From Microcaldota archaeon (GTDB lineage Archaea; Micrarchaeota; Micrarchaeia; Micrarchaeales; CABMGC01): DNA of 41,778 nucleotides. Both the position numbers and the translations under genes were made by a program. The notes under the pieces were generated by a model. The model did not search any database. It worked only from the letters and a program-made list of their open reading frames with translations, and was not told where the DNA came from. How positions within the stretch are numbered: the stretch's first letter is position 1; each line of letters opens with the position of its first letter. Positions 16,791-27,792 of this stretch are shown piece after piece. Location of the stretch: NCBI GenBank assembly GCA_023256495.1, contig JAGDXY010000024.1, positions 1-41,778 on the forward strand, given 5' to 3'.

Positions 16791-17903
16791 TTATATGCTT
16801 CTATATTCCAACGTAACTATATCTCCATCACATAATATATGATCCTTTCCAACTTTTTGATTTGCAAATTTTACACTTTTTCCAGTAACTAGAGCATATT
16901 TTAGATATTTGCTTATTCTAGAATCTATTGCATTTGCAACATCTAAAATTGTAGAACCTTTTCTAAGAATTAATGGTTTATCAAAATCAGGTTCTTTATC
17001 TTTTGGCTTTAAGTATATTCTTATAAGATCAAGTTCTTCAAACAATATTTTTTTGAGCTCATCTATACCATAACCTGTTTCTGCGCTTACTCCTATTACT
17101 TTCATTTTTGTTTTTTCATATAATTCTTTTTTTATTTCGTTTAATCTATTTTGATCTATAAGGTCAATTTTATTTAATATGATAATTCCTCTTACATAAA
17201 AATTTCTTCTAACAATTGCATCTATTATATCTTCTTCATTAACTTCTTGATTTATTACTACAATTGCATTATATATCTTAAATTCTTGTAAAATCTCTTT
17301 TACAATATCTTTGTTGACTTTATAACTGCTTTCTATTACTATACCACCATTTTCTCTCTTTTCTATTTTTATCTTTGGCTTTTCCTTATTTAATTTTATA
17401 TTAAGCAAATCTATTTCTCTAAGCAATTTGTATACATCTTCATAATTAGAGGCATCTACTACTATTGCTATAAGATCTGCTATTCTTATTACACTTGCAA
17501 CTTGTCTACCTCTGCCTTTGCCTTCATATGCTCTTTCTATTAGTCCAGGTAGATCAATAACTTGTATTTTTGAGTTTTCATATTCAAGCATACCTTGTAT
17601 AGGCTCAAGAGTAGTAAAGGCATAATTTGCTATTTTTGAATTGGCATTTGTTAATCTATTTAATAATGAAGATTTTCCTGCATTTGGAAAACCAACTAAT
17701 ACTACTGTTGCATCTCCTGATTTTTTAATTCCAAAACCAAAACCTTTTTTCTTTTTGCTTGCTTCAGTTATCTCCCTTTTTATTTCAGCTATTTTTGCCC
17801 TAAGTGAACCAAGATACTTATTAGTAGCTTTATTATCCTTAGTAAAAGAATATTGCTTTTTAAGCTCTTCTAACTTTTCTTTAAGCTTTTCTGTTTTATC
17901 CAT
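16791..17903 (-). CDS. DRG-family (Obg-like) GTPase with TGS domain
   Basis: 'VVLVGFPNAGKSSLLNRLT', 'DLPGLIE', 'NKIDL', C-terminal TGS 'KVGKDHILCDGDIVTL'. Confidence 0.92.
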   Translation of the reverse strand: MDKTEKLKEKLEELKKQYSFTKDNKATNKYLGSLRAKIAEIKREITEASKKKKGFGFGIKKSGDATVVLVGFPNAGKSSLLNRLTNANSKIANYAFTTLEPIQGMLEYENSKIQVIDLPGLIERAYEGKGRGRQVASVIRIADLIAIVVDASNYEDVYKLLREIDLLNIKLNKEKPKIKIEKRENGGIVIESSYKVNKDIVKEILQEFKIYNAIVVINQEVNEEDIIDAIVRRNFYVRGIIILNKIDLIDQNRLNEIKKELYEKTKMKVIGVSAETGYGIDELKKILFEELDLIRIYLKPKDKEPDFDKPLILRKGSTILDVANAIDSRISKYLKYALVTGKSVKFANQKVGKDHILCDGDIVTLEYRSI

Positions 17904-17955
17904 ATAAATAGTTGGTATTTAAAATTTTTAATTCTTAAATATCTTAAATAAATGT

Positions 17956-18192
17956 ATGTACGATTATATTTTAGCTATTGGTTTATTGCTTATATTCCTA
18001 GGCTTTATTGCGATAATATTCTATAGCTTAGCAAACCTAAAAAGCCAAAATGCAAGTGTTGGTGGTGTTATATTATTAGGCCCAATACCAATAACATTTG
18101 GAAATTCATCGCAAGCAATTATCATTGCACAGATACTGAGTATAGTAATAATAATATTAATTATCATACTATACTTGCTACGCATTCTTTGA
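17956..18192 (+). CDS. Small membrane protein, TIGR00304/DUF131-like
   Basis: 78 aa, two TMs around 'GGVILLGPIPITFGN', characteristic of this archaeal family. Confidence 0.75.
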   Translation: MYDYILAIGLLLIFLGFIAIIFYSLANLKSQNASVGGVILLGPIPITFGNSSQAIIIAQILSIVIIILIIILYLLRIL

Positions 18193-18199
18193 AATCATT

Positions 18200-21100
18200 T
18201 TAATGAGCAATATAAACTTTAATATGGAATTTATCTACATCAAATTCGCTAAGTATCTTATTTTCTTTTTCTTTTGTTATGCTTGCATTTAATGTCTTTT
18301 CTATCTTTTCTTTATTCTTTTCTATTAAGTCCATAAATTCTTTATCGGCTTCTACATAAATCTCAATTTTATTTGCTCTACTAAGATTTAACTTCTTCCT
18401 TATTAATTGTATGTTTCTTTCAAACTCTCTTATCATTCTTTCCTTCTTAGTTTCTTCGCTAACTCCTTTCTCAATATAAGCTGTACCGAATCTAAATACA
18501 ATGCCTTTTACTTGCTCTATCTTTGGTACTATCTTTACATACTCGCTCCTTATCTCAATTGGTTCGTTTTCTATATTTACTCTTACATAATTATTTTTAT
18601 TTAGCTCTTTTATTATTTCCCTTTGATCAAGCCTGCTTAATTGATCAACTACTGCCTTTGTCTTCTCCTTGAATATAGGTCCTATTACATTATATATTGG
18701 TTTTACTACAAATTCTTGCTGAGATAGTGTAAAGACAATATCTTTACTATTAACATAATCTTTTATTATCTCTTTAAAACCTTTCGCTAATTTTACATAT
18801 GAATCATCATTAAACTCTACATGTACTAATTCAACAGGCTCTTTTAATGATATATTATTTTTCTCCCTTAAATTCAATATTGCAGATATGGTTTCTTTAA
18901 TCACCTCAAAATTATTCTCTAATACATAGTCTATATCATTTTCATTATAATTTGGCCAATCTTCTAAGAATATAGATTCCTTAAAATTAAATTGCTCTTT
19001 GTATATTGCTTCTGTATTATAAGGCGCATAAGGTGCAAGCAACAAAAGATAATAATAGAGGATCTTCCTTATAAGGTTTATTATCAACTCAACATCCTTT
19101 CCATTATTTATTCTCTTCTTTGCATATTTTAGATAGAATCTACTAAAGTCTTCTATCAAAAACTTATATAACTCTACCATACCTTCATTTGGTGCATAGT
19201 TTTCAAATGAATCAGTTACTATCTTTATTAAACTATTTATTCTCGATACAATCCATTTATCTTCTAAATCGCTAAAATCACTATATCTTATAGACATATC
19301 ATTTGTAAATTTTACTTTATATAAAGTTGAGTATTCGTTTATTAATTTTGAAATATTATGCATTACAATCAGAGCATTTTGCATCTCTAGTATTTCTCTT
19401 TTTGAAAACTTTAGAGCTTCATGTATTATATGAGAAAGCATATACATTCTTATTGCATCAATAGAGTAATTATTGATTAAATCACGTGCTGCCACATAGT
19501 TTCCCTTACTTTTATGCATTGCTTCGCCTTTTTCATCTACTACCCAACCCTGCATCATTACTATAGAGAATGGTAGCTTAGAATATGCAGCAAATGCTGT
19601 TTTAGCTAAAGTAGCAAACCAACCGCGTATCTGATCTGGACCTTCTGTTACGAAGAACTTTCCAAACATATTATTAAATTCACTATCATCTATACTAGCA
19701 GTATGAGCTACTCCAGAATCAAACCAAACATCAAAAACATCAGGTATTCTATGCATTGTGCCATTGCATTTATCACATTTTATTGTATATGTATCTATTT
19801 TTGGTTTGTGAATTCCAATGACAGTTCTTTCAATTTTAATACCTGATAATTTCTCAAGTTCATCAATAGATCCTATAACTTTTGTATTTCCACAATTGTC
19901 ACAAACCCATATAGGTATTGGTATACCCCAATATCTTTGTCTGGATATAACCCAATCTGGGGCAAGTTTTATACTTTCAGTAAACCAATTTTTTAATTCT
20001 TTTGGATACCATGCTACATTATTACATGCATTTATCAAATCATCTTTGAGTTTCTCTACATTTATGAACCATTGCTCTGTTGGAAGAAATATTAATTTTT
20101 CTTTACATCTCCAGCAATGTGGATATGCATGTACTATATCTGTTTTATATAAAAGTGAACCATTGTTCTTTAGTAAATTCTCTACCTCTCTGTTTGCATC
20201 ATGTATTAATTTAATACCTTTTAGAGGACCAGCACTATCAATAAATATACCTTCCTTATTTATTAAATTAACTAAAGGTAAATTCTCTCTTTTTCCAATT
20301 TCATAATCTTCTGGACCATGGGCTGGAGCCAAATGTAAAATACCACTTCCTTCAGTTAATTCAACAGAATCATCTAAAATTACTCTGTGCTTATCTCTCA
20401 ATTCTTTTTGTATTGGGACAAGATCTTCTAGAGGATTTATATAGTATATATCTTTTAGTTCTTTTCCTTCAAATTCTTTTATAATTTTTATCTCTTTATT
20501 TAAGTATTTTTCTAATAATTTGGCACTGCTTTTTAATAAAATTATCTTTTTGTCATCTAATTGTCCTAATATATAAATACCATGTGGGTTTACTGCTACA
20601 GCAACATTATCTGTTATTGTCCATGGAGTAGTAGTCCAAATGACAAGATATGTATTTTTTAGTTCTTCATTCTTAGTTAACTCATCATTTACTTTAAAAA
20701 GCACAAAAATAGAGGGGTCTGTTTCTTCTTTTTCTTCTACTTCTGGGCCGCTAGCAAGAACTGTGCCACAATGAATGCAATAAGGCATTACTTTTTCTGA
20801 CTTATAGACAAGGCCCTTATCCCAAATTGTTTTAAACAGTCTGAAAGTTTTGTCAATATAATCAGGAGTATAAGGCACATATTTGTTCTCAAAATCAAGC
20901 CAAACACCAAGTTGTATTGCTGTATTTATTTGATCTGCCATGTTCTTTTCTGCTTCTCTGATACAAGCATTAATAAAGTTGTCTATACCTATGTTGCTTT
21001 CGATCTCTTTCTTGTTTTTTATTCCAAAATCCTTCTCTACTTTGTTCTCTATTGGCAAACCATGTACATCAAATCCTGCTCTATCATATACTTTATAACC

Positions 21101-21316
21101 TCTTAACCTTTTATATCGCAATATTGCATCTTTTCTTGTATATCCTCTTACATGACCTAAATGCAACTCGCCATTAGCATATGGCGGACCTTCAAGAAAA
21201 TAAAAACCTTCTTTATTTTTATTTTTGTCATCTATTTTCTTCTTTATTCCATTATTAGTCCAAAATTTTAAAATATCTTGTTCCTTTTTTAATAAAAATG
21301 CTAGGTTTTGTTCCAT
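18200..21316 (-). CDS. ileS: Isoleucyl-tRNA synthetase
   Basis: 1038 aa; 'GPPYANGELHLGHVRGYTRKDAILRYKRLRGY', 'AGFDVHGLPIE', 'WFATLAKTAF', 'GEAMHKSKGNYV'. Confidence 0.95.
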   Translation of the reverse strand: MEQNLAFLLKKEQDILKFWTNNGIKKKIDDKNKNKEGFYFLEGPPYANGELHLGHVRGYTRKDAILRYKRLRGYKVYDRAGFDVHGLPIENKVEKDFGIKNKKEIESNIGIDNFINACIREAEKNMADQINTAIQLGVWLDFENKYVPYTPDYIDKTFRLFKTIWDKGLVYKSEKVMPYCIHCGTVLASGPEVEEKEETDPSIFVLFKVNDELTKNEELKNTYLVIWTTTPWTITDNVAVAVNPHGIYILGQLDDKKIILLKSSAKLLEKYLNKEIKIIKEFEGKELKDIYYINPLEDLVPIQKELRDKHRVILDDSVELTEGSGILHLAPAHGPEDYEIGKRENLPLVNLINKEGIFIDSAGPLKGIKLIHDANREVENLLKNNGSLLYKTDIVHAYPHCWRCKEKLIFLPTEQWFINVEKLKDDLINACNNVAWYPKELKNWFTESIKLAPDWVISRQRYWGIPIPIWVCDNCGNTKVIGSIDELEKLSGIKIERTVIGIHKPKIDTYTIKCDKCNGTMHRIPDVFDVWFDSGVAHTASIDDSEFNNMFGKFFVTEGPDQIRGWFATLAKTAFAAYSKLPFSIVMMQGWVVDEKGEAMHKSKGNYVAARDLINNYSIDAIRMYMLSHIIHEALKFSKREILEMQNALIVMHNISKLINEYSTLYKVKFTNDMSIRYSDFSDLEDKWIVSRINSLIKIVTDSFENYAPNEGMVELYKFLIEDFSRFYLKYAKKRINNGKDVELIINLIRKILYYYLLLLAPYAPYNTEAIYKEQFNFKESIFLEDWPNYNENDIDYVLENNFEVIKETISAILNLREKNNISLKEPVELVHVEFNDDSYVKLAKGFKEIIKDYVNSKDIVFTLSQQEFVVKPIYNVIGPIFKEKTKAVVDQLSRLDQREIIKELNKNNYVRVNIENEPIEIRSEYVKIVPKIEQVKGIVFRFGTAYIEKGVSEETKKERMIREFERNIQLIRKKLNLSRANKIEIYVEADKEFMDLIEKNKEKIEKTLNASITKEKENKILSEFDVDKFHIKVYIAH

Positions 21317-21401
21317 AATTAGATTTTGCTAGATTAATTTATAAATAAATTATGTATAAATGAAAAAAGTTTAATAATGTATTCTAGATTATTTTTAATT
21401 T

Positions 21402-23069
21402 ATGGTGGCAATTAAAAATAAAAACAAAATAGATGATTTACTAAATTCAAAATCCCCTTATGAATTTGTTAATAAATTAAAAAATTATGAATTAGTAGAA
21501 AGAATAATTTCACTTAATGATAAAGAATTTATAGAATTCATAAAAAGGCCAATATTCAGCTATAATGTCATAGATTATATATTAAACTCAATAGTTGACA
21601 GCAATGATACAATTATAGATAGCCCAAGAAGCAGTGCTATAGTTGATCGCATTTTAAACATCTCTAAATCTAAAAACTATAGAGAAGAGGTTCTAAATAT
21701 AAAATTAAAGAGTAGAGATAATATAGATTTAATGCTGTTTCTATTTAATTTAAGTTATAAAGCAAGTGAAGAAATAGCAAAAAATATAGATAAATATATA
21801 AATTTTATATCAATTGATGAATTTGTTCTTCATGTTCTAGTAAGTTTAGAGATATTTGAAGAAAAGAAGGAAATGAATCTTTTTAGGCTTATGCTAGAAA
21901 ACAAAAATCTTAAAAAAGAGGATAAAAGGAAAATATTTGCATATATACTTGGCACAAATATATTATCAAATTTTACTACTGATGAGTATTTAGAAGATTT
22001 CGTAAAAAAATATGGACTAGATGGAAATGTAATAATATCTATACTATACCATAAATTGGGGTGGATAACAATTAAAAATATCTTTGAAAAGAGAGTAGAT
22101 TCAAAAACTGCAGAACTAGCAACTGCTTTAATTCAATTTTTAGGTATAAGAAAGAACAATGTTGAAAACAGAAAAATACCTATATATAATTTTGATGGTG
22201 AAAAATTAGATTTTCTATCAAATTTTAATAAAGATTTTAATGGGGATAGCAACTCATTTTTTATATATTTAGCAAAAAATTTGAATGAGAACAGATTTGA
22301 CAGGAAATATGAATTAGAATTAAAAACTATATTAGAAGAATTGATCAATAGAGGTATAGACAAAGAAAAGTTATTTTATTTCATATCTTCAATAGCAATA
22401 TTACCACCGAAATATGTAAAATATTTTTATAAAGAAAGTAAAAACTTTATAGAGGAAATCGAGAAATTATTTTTAATAGCTATAAATTTTGTTGATACAA
22501 CTGTATTACCAAATAAAAATATGGTAAACAATTATTTAAATCATCGTGCTAGTGAACTAAAAGAAAATTATAACATAAAAAACATAGATTCAGAATCTAT
22601 TTACTTATTAAACTACTTTTTCAATACTTTTTATATAAAAAATGAATGGATAAACGCTATAAAGATAAATAATTTAAAAGGTATTGAAAAGAAAATAGAT
22701 AATATAACAATTAGGCCTCTTACTACAAATGAAATTTTAAAAGCGATAGCAATGGGAAACGGCAATCTGAGAAAATTCCTTTTCGATAAGGACTCTTTAT
22801 ATATTGGATCATTTAAGAACAAAAAACTTATAGAAGCTTATATATTCGATAAGTCTAAAATTGACGATATTTATGATTTTAGCGATATTAGCGAGATAAA
22901 TGACGATAATTACTTTAATTCTCTATTAATGGCTAAGTTAATAATGGATTATGAAGCTTCGCAAGATATAATAGAAGTAGATGATATATTAAAATGGTAT
23001 ATAATAGATTATATTGAACATGGTATACAATTTGATCAGAACATTGAGAGATTTATACGCAGAAGTTAG
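21402..23069 (+). CDS. Hypothetical protein, 555 aa, Lys/Asn/Ile-rich, probably all-alpha
   Basis: Long uninterrupted ORF with its own upstream AT-rich promoter region; no recognised motif. Confidence 0.75.
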   Translation: MVAIKNKNKIDDLLNSKSPYEFVNKLKNYELVERIISLNDKEFIEFIKRPIFSYNVIDYILNSIVDSNDTIIDSPRSSAIVDRILNISKSKNYREEVLNIKLKSRDNIDLMLFLFNLSYKASEEIAKNIDKYINFISIDEFVLHVLVSLEIFEEKKEMNLFRLMLENKNLKKEDKRKIFAYILGTNILSNFTTDEYLEDFVKKYGLDGNVIISILYHKLGWITIKNIFEKRVDSKTAELATALIQFLGIRKNNVENRKIPIYNFDGEKLDFLSNFNKDFNGDSNSFFIYLAKNLNENRFDRKYELELKTILEELINRGIDKEKLFYFISSIAILPPKYVKYFYKESKNFIEEIEKLFLIAINFVDTTVLPNKNMVNNYLNHRASELKENYNIKNIDSESIYLLNYFFNTFYIKNEWINAIKINNLKGIEKKIDNITIRPLTTNEILKAIAMGNGNLRKFLFDKDSLYIGSFKNKKLIEAYIFDKSKIDDIYDFSDISEINDDNYFNSLLMAKLIMDYEASQDIIEVDDILKWYIIDYIEHGIQFDQNIERFIRRS

Positions 23070-23096
23070 ATGCGCTTAATTTTATGCTAGCTATAC

Positions 23097-23717
23097 TTAA
23101 TTATCTGCTTTAAAGCCCATCTTTTCCTGGGCCAAAACATTATTTATCACTTCGCTTACCATCCTGTTTACTTCGTCTCTACTCTTATCATTTACATTTA
23201 TAATGTTTGTAATCTTGAAAAATGGTGGTCTTTTAAATAACTCTTTATAACTCTCTCTAACTTTTTCTAATAATTCAAGGTTATGAAATCTTTCACTATT
23301 ATCTATTCTTTCCATTGCTTTTTTAGGATCTATATCTAAATATATTATTTTATCTGGTAAAGGAAAGATTGAATTAAGGTTTATTAATAGATCCATAGAG
23401 ATGCCTGATGCGCTACCATATGCTATAGTCGATGGAGAATATCTATCTATTATTACAACTTTATTTTCATTAAGTGAAGGTTTTATATTATTTTCAACAT
23501 CATATGATCTATCAGCTATAAATAGTAACTGTAATGTAAGTGGATCAATTTTTCTTTCTTTGTCACTTAAAAAACTTCTTATAAATTTACCAATTTCACT
23601 ATCAGTAGGCTCAGAAAGAGTTATGAAATTAATATTATTTGATCGAAGTTTTTCTACCAAACCTTTTATTACTGTTGTTTTTCCAGCGCCATCTATACCT
23701 TCTATATCTACGAACAT
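23097..23717 (-). CDS. tmk: Thymidylate kinase
   Basis: 'FVDIEGIDGAGKTTVI', 'SEPTDSEIGKFIR', 'VIIDRYSPSTIAYG'. Confidence 0.92.
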   Translation of the reverse strand: MFVDIEGIDGAGKTTVIKGLVEKLRSNNINFITLSEPTDSEIGKFIRSFLSDKERKIDPLTLQLLFIADRSYDVENNIKPSLNENKVVIIDRYSPSTIAYGSASGISMDLLINLNSIFPLPDKIIYLDIDPKKAMERIDNSERFHNLELLEKVRESYKELFKRPPFFKITNIINVNDKSRDEVNRMVSEVINNVLAQEKMGFKADN

Positions 23718-23818
23718 AGATACACCAAATAAATATTAATAAATATGAGTTTTTAATTTTTGTTACTTTTATTAAAAGATATATAAATTTTTTAAGGATT
23801 GCTATACTTATTAATATT

Positions 23819-24475
23819 ATGAACATTGATGAAATACATTGGATATATCATGCTGGTTTTTATTTTGAAAGCAATAACAAGAGAATTTTTATTGACCCAT
23901 TCAATCTTAAAAAGGATTTTGGAAAAGCGGATATTGTATTTATAACGCATCCACATTTTGATCATCTAGACGCTAATGCATTGGAAAAGATAATAAAAAA
24001 AGATACTATTGTCGTTTTGCCTAAAAGCGCTATGGATCAGTTAAAATTAGGAAAACCATTTCCAGTTGAACCAAATAATAGATATGAGCTAAATGACATA
24101 TCGTTTTCAACAATACCTGCTTACAACATTGTAAAAGACAGATTACAATTTCATAATAGGAAAAACAATTGGGTAGGCTATATAATAAATCTAGACATAG
24201 GTAAAATATATCATGCTGGCGATACTGATTTTGTTGAAGAGATGAAAGGATTAGATGTTGATCTTGCTTTAATACCAATAGGTGGCAAATATACAATGAA
24301 TTTAGATGAGGCAATTGAAGCAGCAAATTCAATGAAAGCAAAAATTGTTGCACCTATGCATTATAAGGCATTATTAGGCAAAAACGGTTCAGAAAAAGCA
24401 GAGAAAACGTTTAAAGAAAAAGTTAGTAATGCAATTATATTAAGTGAAGAAGAAGAGCCTGATTATTCATTCTAG
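23819..24475 (+). CDS. Metallo-beta-lactamase-fold hydrolase (UPF0173/UlaG-like)
   Basis: 'DIVFITHPHFDHLDA' and 'IYHAGDTDFVEEM', 'VAPMHY'. Confidence 0.9.
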   Translation: MNIDEIHWIYHAGFYFESNNKRIFIDPFNLKKDFGKADIVFITHPHFDHLDANALEKIIKKDTIVVLPKSAMDQLKLGKPFPVEPNNRYELNDISFSTIPAYNIVKDRLQFHNRKNNWVGYIINLDIGKIYHAGDTDFVEEMKGLDVDLALIPIGGKYTMNLDEAIEAANSMKAKIVAPMHYKALLGKNGSEKAEKTFKEKVSNAIILSEEEEPDYSF

Positions 24476-25231
24476 GTATTTCTTCATTTTATTTGTTACA
24501 TTAACTATTTCATAAGGGCTCATACAAAAAACTCTTGTATTATTTTCTTTTATGTCATTAATAAAATCTTTAACACGACCTTTGCTTACTTTTAAATTTC
24601 TTGATGTATTTAAAATAGCAGCGCGTAGGGTCTTTCTCTTGTGCTGCATTATCAAATTTATATACTTATCATCATATTCAACAACTTCTTGCTTCGGTTC
24701 TATGTAAACGACTGCTGAGTCAACCTTTGGTATTGGATTAAAATTACCTCTTGGTACATCTATAATCTTTTTCACGTTTAGATTTAATGATGTTATTACG
24801 CTTAACCTAGAATAGTCTCTTGAACCTTCTTTTGCAAGCATTCTATCAACGAATTCCTTTTGTAGTGTTAATACTGCAGGTATCTTATGCTTTATTATAT
24901 AATCGATAGTTTTGCTAGATAGGCTATATGGTATATTAGATATTATTATATCAACTTTATCTATTTCTACATCAGAACCGCTTAGCTTAAAAAAATCTGC
25001 ATTTATTAACCTTACATTCTTAGAATTATAAAAATCACTAAGTAAATTGTAATATAATCCAGTATCTTTCTCTATTGCTATTACCCTCTTTGCTACACGC
25101 TGAAGCATTTTAGTTAATATACCCCTGCCTGGCCCTATTTCTAAAACTACCTTATCTATTCCATACTCAGCTTCAATACCAGCTATCTTTTCATTTATTA
25201 AAAAGTTTTGACCTAATTCCTTTCTACTCAT
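24467..25231 (-). CDS. rsmA: 16S rRNA adenine dimethyltransferase KsgA/Dim1
   Basis: 'LGQNFLINEKI', 'VLEIGPGRGILTKML', 'IISNIPYSLSSK', 'LTLQKEFVDRMLAKEGSRDYSRLSV'. Confidence 0.93.
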   Translation of the reverse strand: MSRKELGQNFLINEKIAGIEAEYGIDKVVLEIGPGRGILTKMLQRVAKRVIAIEKDTGLYYNLLSDFYNSKNVRLINADFFKLSGSDVEIDKVDIIISNIPYSLSSKTIDYIIKHKIPAVLTLQKEFVDRMLAKEGSRDYSRLSVITSLNLNVKKIIDVPRGNFNPIPKVDSAVVYIEPKQEVVEYDDKYINLIMQHKRKTLRAAILNTSRNLKVSKGRVKDFINDIKENNTRVFCMSPYEIVNVTNKMKKYLE

Positions 25232-25282
25232 TCCTAAATAACACCTATATAATAAATTATCTAAAGTTATATTTAAATTTTA

Positions 25283-27004
25283 TTATTGCTTCTTTTTCAC
25301 ATAAAAATTTCCTATGATCATATCGCTAGCCCCTGTATTTAACAATGTCCAAACAGCATCTGCAGGATCTAATACAATAGGCATACCATGCTTATTAAAA
25401 CTCGTGTTGAATAGTGCACCTATTCCAGTATATTTCTTAACTTTTAATATTAAATCTCTATAAATAGGGTTTTCATTGCCAAGTATTTGTGGTCTTGTAG
25501 TCTTATCTATATGTGCAGCAGCTACTAAATCATTAAAATGCTCATCTTTTATTCTATAACCAACAGTCATAAACCTATTTGGCCTTGGATAAGGCTCTAA
25601 TAGCTTAGGAGCATCTTCTTCTAGTATAGTACTTGCAAATGGTTGATAATATGGTCTTTTCTTAATAATAAGATTTACTATATCTCTATTTTTAGGATCA
25701 TTTGGCAGAGCTAATACACTTCTATTTCCAAGAGCCCTTGGACCATATTCCATTCTTCCTTGGAACCACAAAAGGATCTTATTTTCTTTACCTATAAGCT
25801 CTGCTCCATAACTAGTGGGATCACTTATTTCTTCAAAAGTTATTTCTTTATGTTTTTCTAATTCATTCTTTATCTCTTCGTTTGTATATGCCGGGCCTAA
25901 ATAAAGATTATCTATCTGCTTATCATTAAATTTCCCATTTTCTAAGAAATCAACATAATAAGCAGCACCTACTGCAAGTCCACCGTCACCCATATGTGGA
26001 AATACAAAAAAGTTTTTCACTTCTGGAAGTTCGTTTATTAACATGTTTATTACTATATTTGAAAATAGGCCCCCTGCAACAGCTACATTAGTTATTCCTG
26101 TTTCTTTTATGTTTTGCTTTATTATTTTTAATACTTGTTCCTCTACATGTTTTTGTATGGCATATGCAAATGCTTCTCTATTATATCTCCACAGTATTGT
26201 ATTTCTAAAATATTCTGCTAGATATAACTCATATTTTCTTCCAAATTTGCTTACTAATTGCTTTTTGTTTTCATCATAATATGATATGTTTTTCAATTCT
26301 TCAATTTTTGTTGGATAAGAATAAGCGGCTAAGCACATGAGTTTACCTTCATCTTCACTATAACGCATATCAGTAGCAATAGTAGCTGCACCATAAAGAA
26401 TGCCTAGGCTTGCACTTGCCTTAAATGTATTTATTCTTCTCAAATTACCATTCTCGCCAATTGATACTGAACCACTTAAGCCATCACCAGCACCATCTAG
26501 TGTTATGACAAGAGCTTCTTTAAAGCCAGAAGCATAATAAGCACTTGAGGCATGTGCAACATGATGTTCTACAAAAACAAGCTTTTTCTCTAAACCTAAT
26601 TTTTTAAGTCTATTTCTCAATAGATAGCCCCCTATATTAGTACCAAGGAAATGCCATAGCGAAGTTGGCTTCTGGTCTTGTATAATCTTAAACATAAAAT
26701 TAGTAAATAACATGTTTGCATATGATGGCTTCTTTATTTCACGCCTCCAAAGTTGTCTTCTTTTTTGCTCTCTTTTTGGATATATTCTACCAAATAAGGC
26801 ACTACCACCTATCCAAGGAATAGCGATCTTATCTATCTCTTCATTTTTAACTAATGTAAGTAAATATTTAATAGAGTTTATAGGAAAATTTACATCATTT
26901 TTTTTCTTTGTAAAACGTTCTTCATTAACAGCAGATATTAATTTCCCTTCTTCTACTAATGCAGCTCCAGCATCATGTCCATCATGCACTCCAAGAATAT
27001 ACAT
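25283..27004 (-). CDS. Carbamoyltransferase, NodU/CmcH (TobZ-like) family
   Basis: 'ILGVHDGHDAGAALVEEGKLISAVNEERFTKKK', 'VEHHVAHASSAYYASGF', 'FQGRMEYGPRALGNRSVLA', 'LFNTSFNKHGMPIV'. ORF-track end 27013; MYILGVHDG start at 27004 preferred. Confidence 0.92.
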   Translation of the reverse strand: MYILGVHDGHDAGAALVEEGKLISAVNEERFTKKKNDVNFPINSIKYLLTLVKNEEIDKIAIPWIGGSALFGRIYPKREQKRRQLWRREIKKPSYANMLFTNFMFKIIQDQKPTSLWHFLGTNIGGYLLRNRLKKLGLEKKLVFVEHHVAHASSAYYASGFKEALVITLDGAGDGLSGSVSIGENGNLRRINTFKASASLGILYGAATIATDMRYSEDEGKLMCLAAYSYPTKIEELKNISYYDENKKQLVSKFGRKYELYLAEYFRNTILWRYNREAFAYAIQKHVEEQVLKIIKQNIKETGITNVAVAGGLFSNIVINMLINELPEVKNFFVFPHMGDGGLAVGAAYYVDFLENGKFNDKQIDNLYLGPAYTNEEIKNELEKHKEITFEEISDPTSYGAELIGKENKILLWFQGRMEYGPRALGNRSVLALPNDPKNRDIVNLIIKKRPYYQPFASTILEEDAPKLLEPYPRPNRFMTVGYRIKDEHFNDLVAAAHIDKTTRPQILGNENPIYRDLILKVKKYTGIGALFNTSFNKHGMPIVLDPADAVWTLLNTGASDMIIGNFYVKKKQ

Positions 27005-27064
27005 AAAAATCAATAATTATTTGAAAAATATAGGTTTTTATACTTTTTATTAAAAAGAAAAATA

Positions 27065-27790
27065 ATGCCAACTGATAGATTATATTTGAAAGATAGCTAT
27101 TTAAAAGAATGCGAAGCAATAATAGAAAATATCTCTGATAATAAAGTTATATTAGATAGAACAATAATACACCCACATGCAAGTGGATTAGTAAGTGATC
27201 AGGGGGTAATAATATACAATAATGAAGAGCTCAATATTATAGATGCGATAGATGATAGAGAAAATGATAATGTAATCCATATTTTAGACAAAAAACCAAC
27301 ATTTAATGTAAATGAAAAAGTAAAGATAGTGATAAATTGGAATAGAAGATATAAACTCATGAGAATGCATACAGCAAGCCATATAATAGCAGCACTAGCA
27401 TATAAAAAGTTTAATGCTATGATAACTGGTGGTGAGATAACAGAGGAGTATGCAAGAGATGATTATAATATAAATTTAAGCGGAGATGCACTAAAGAACG
27501 CATTTAGTGATATAATAAAAGAAGCCAATAATATAGCAAAGAAAGCAATAGAAGTAAAAATCTATAATATGAAAAAAGAAGAAGCGCTAAAGATAGAAGG
27601 AATAGTGAAATTATTAGAGAGGGAACCACCAAAGAGTGAAATATGGCGTATTGTAGAGATACCAGGAGTAGATATACAAGCAGATGGAGGGCCACATGTA
27701 AATAATACATCTGAAATTGGAGATATTGAATTAGTTAAGATTGAAAACAAAGGTAAAGATAAAAAGAGAGTATATTTTAAAGTGATTTAA
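27065..27790 (+). CDS. alaX: AlaX-type trans-editing alanyl-tRNA editing protein
   Basis: 'MRMHTASHIIAA' (HxxxH) and 'IPGVDIQADGGPHVNNTSEIGDI' (CxxxH-type region with Cys replaced). Confidence 0.88.
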   Translation: MPTDRLYLKDSYLKECEAIIENISDNKVILDRTIIHPHASGLVSDQGVIIYNNEELNIIDAIDDRENDNVIHILDKKPTFNVNEKVKIVINWNRRYKLMRMHTASHIIAALAYKKFNAMITGGEITEEYARDDYNINLSGDALKNAFSDIIKEANNIAKKAIEVKIYNMKKEEALKIEGIVKLLEREPPKSEIWRIVEIPGVDIQADGGPHVNNTSEIGDIELVKIENKGKDKKRVYFKVI

Positions 27791-27792
27791 TT

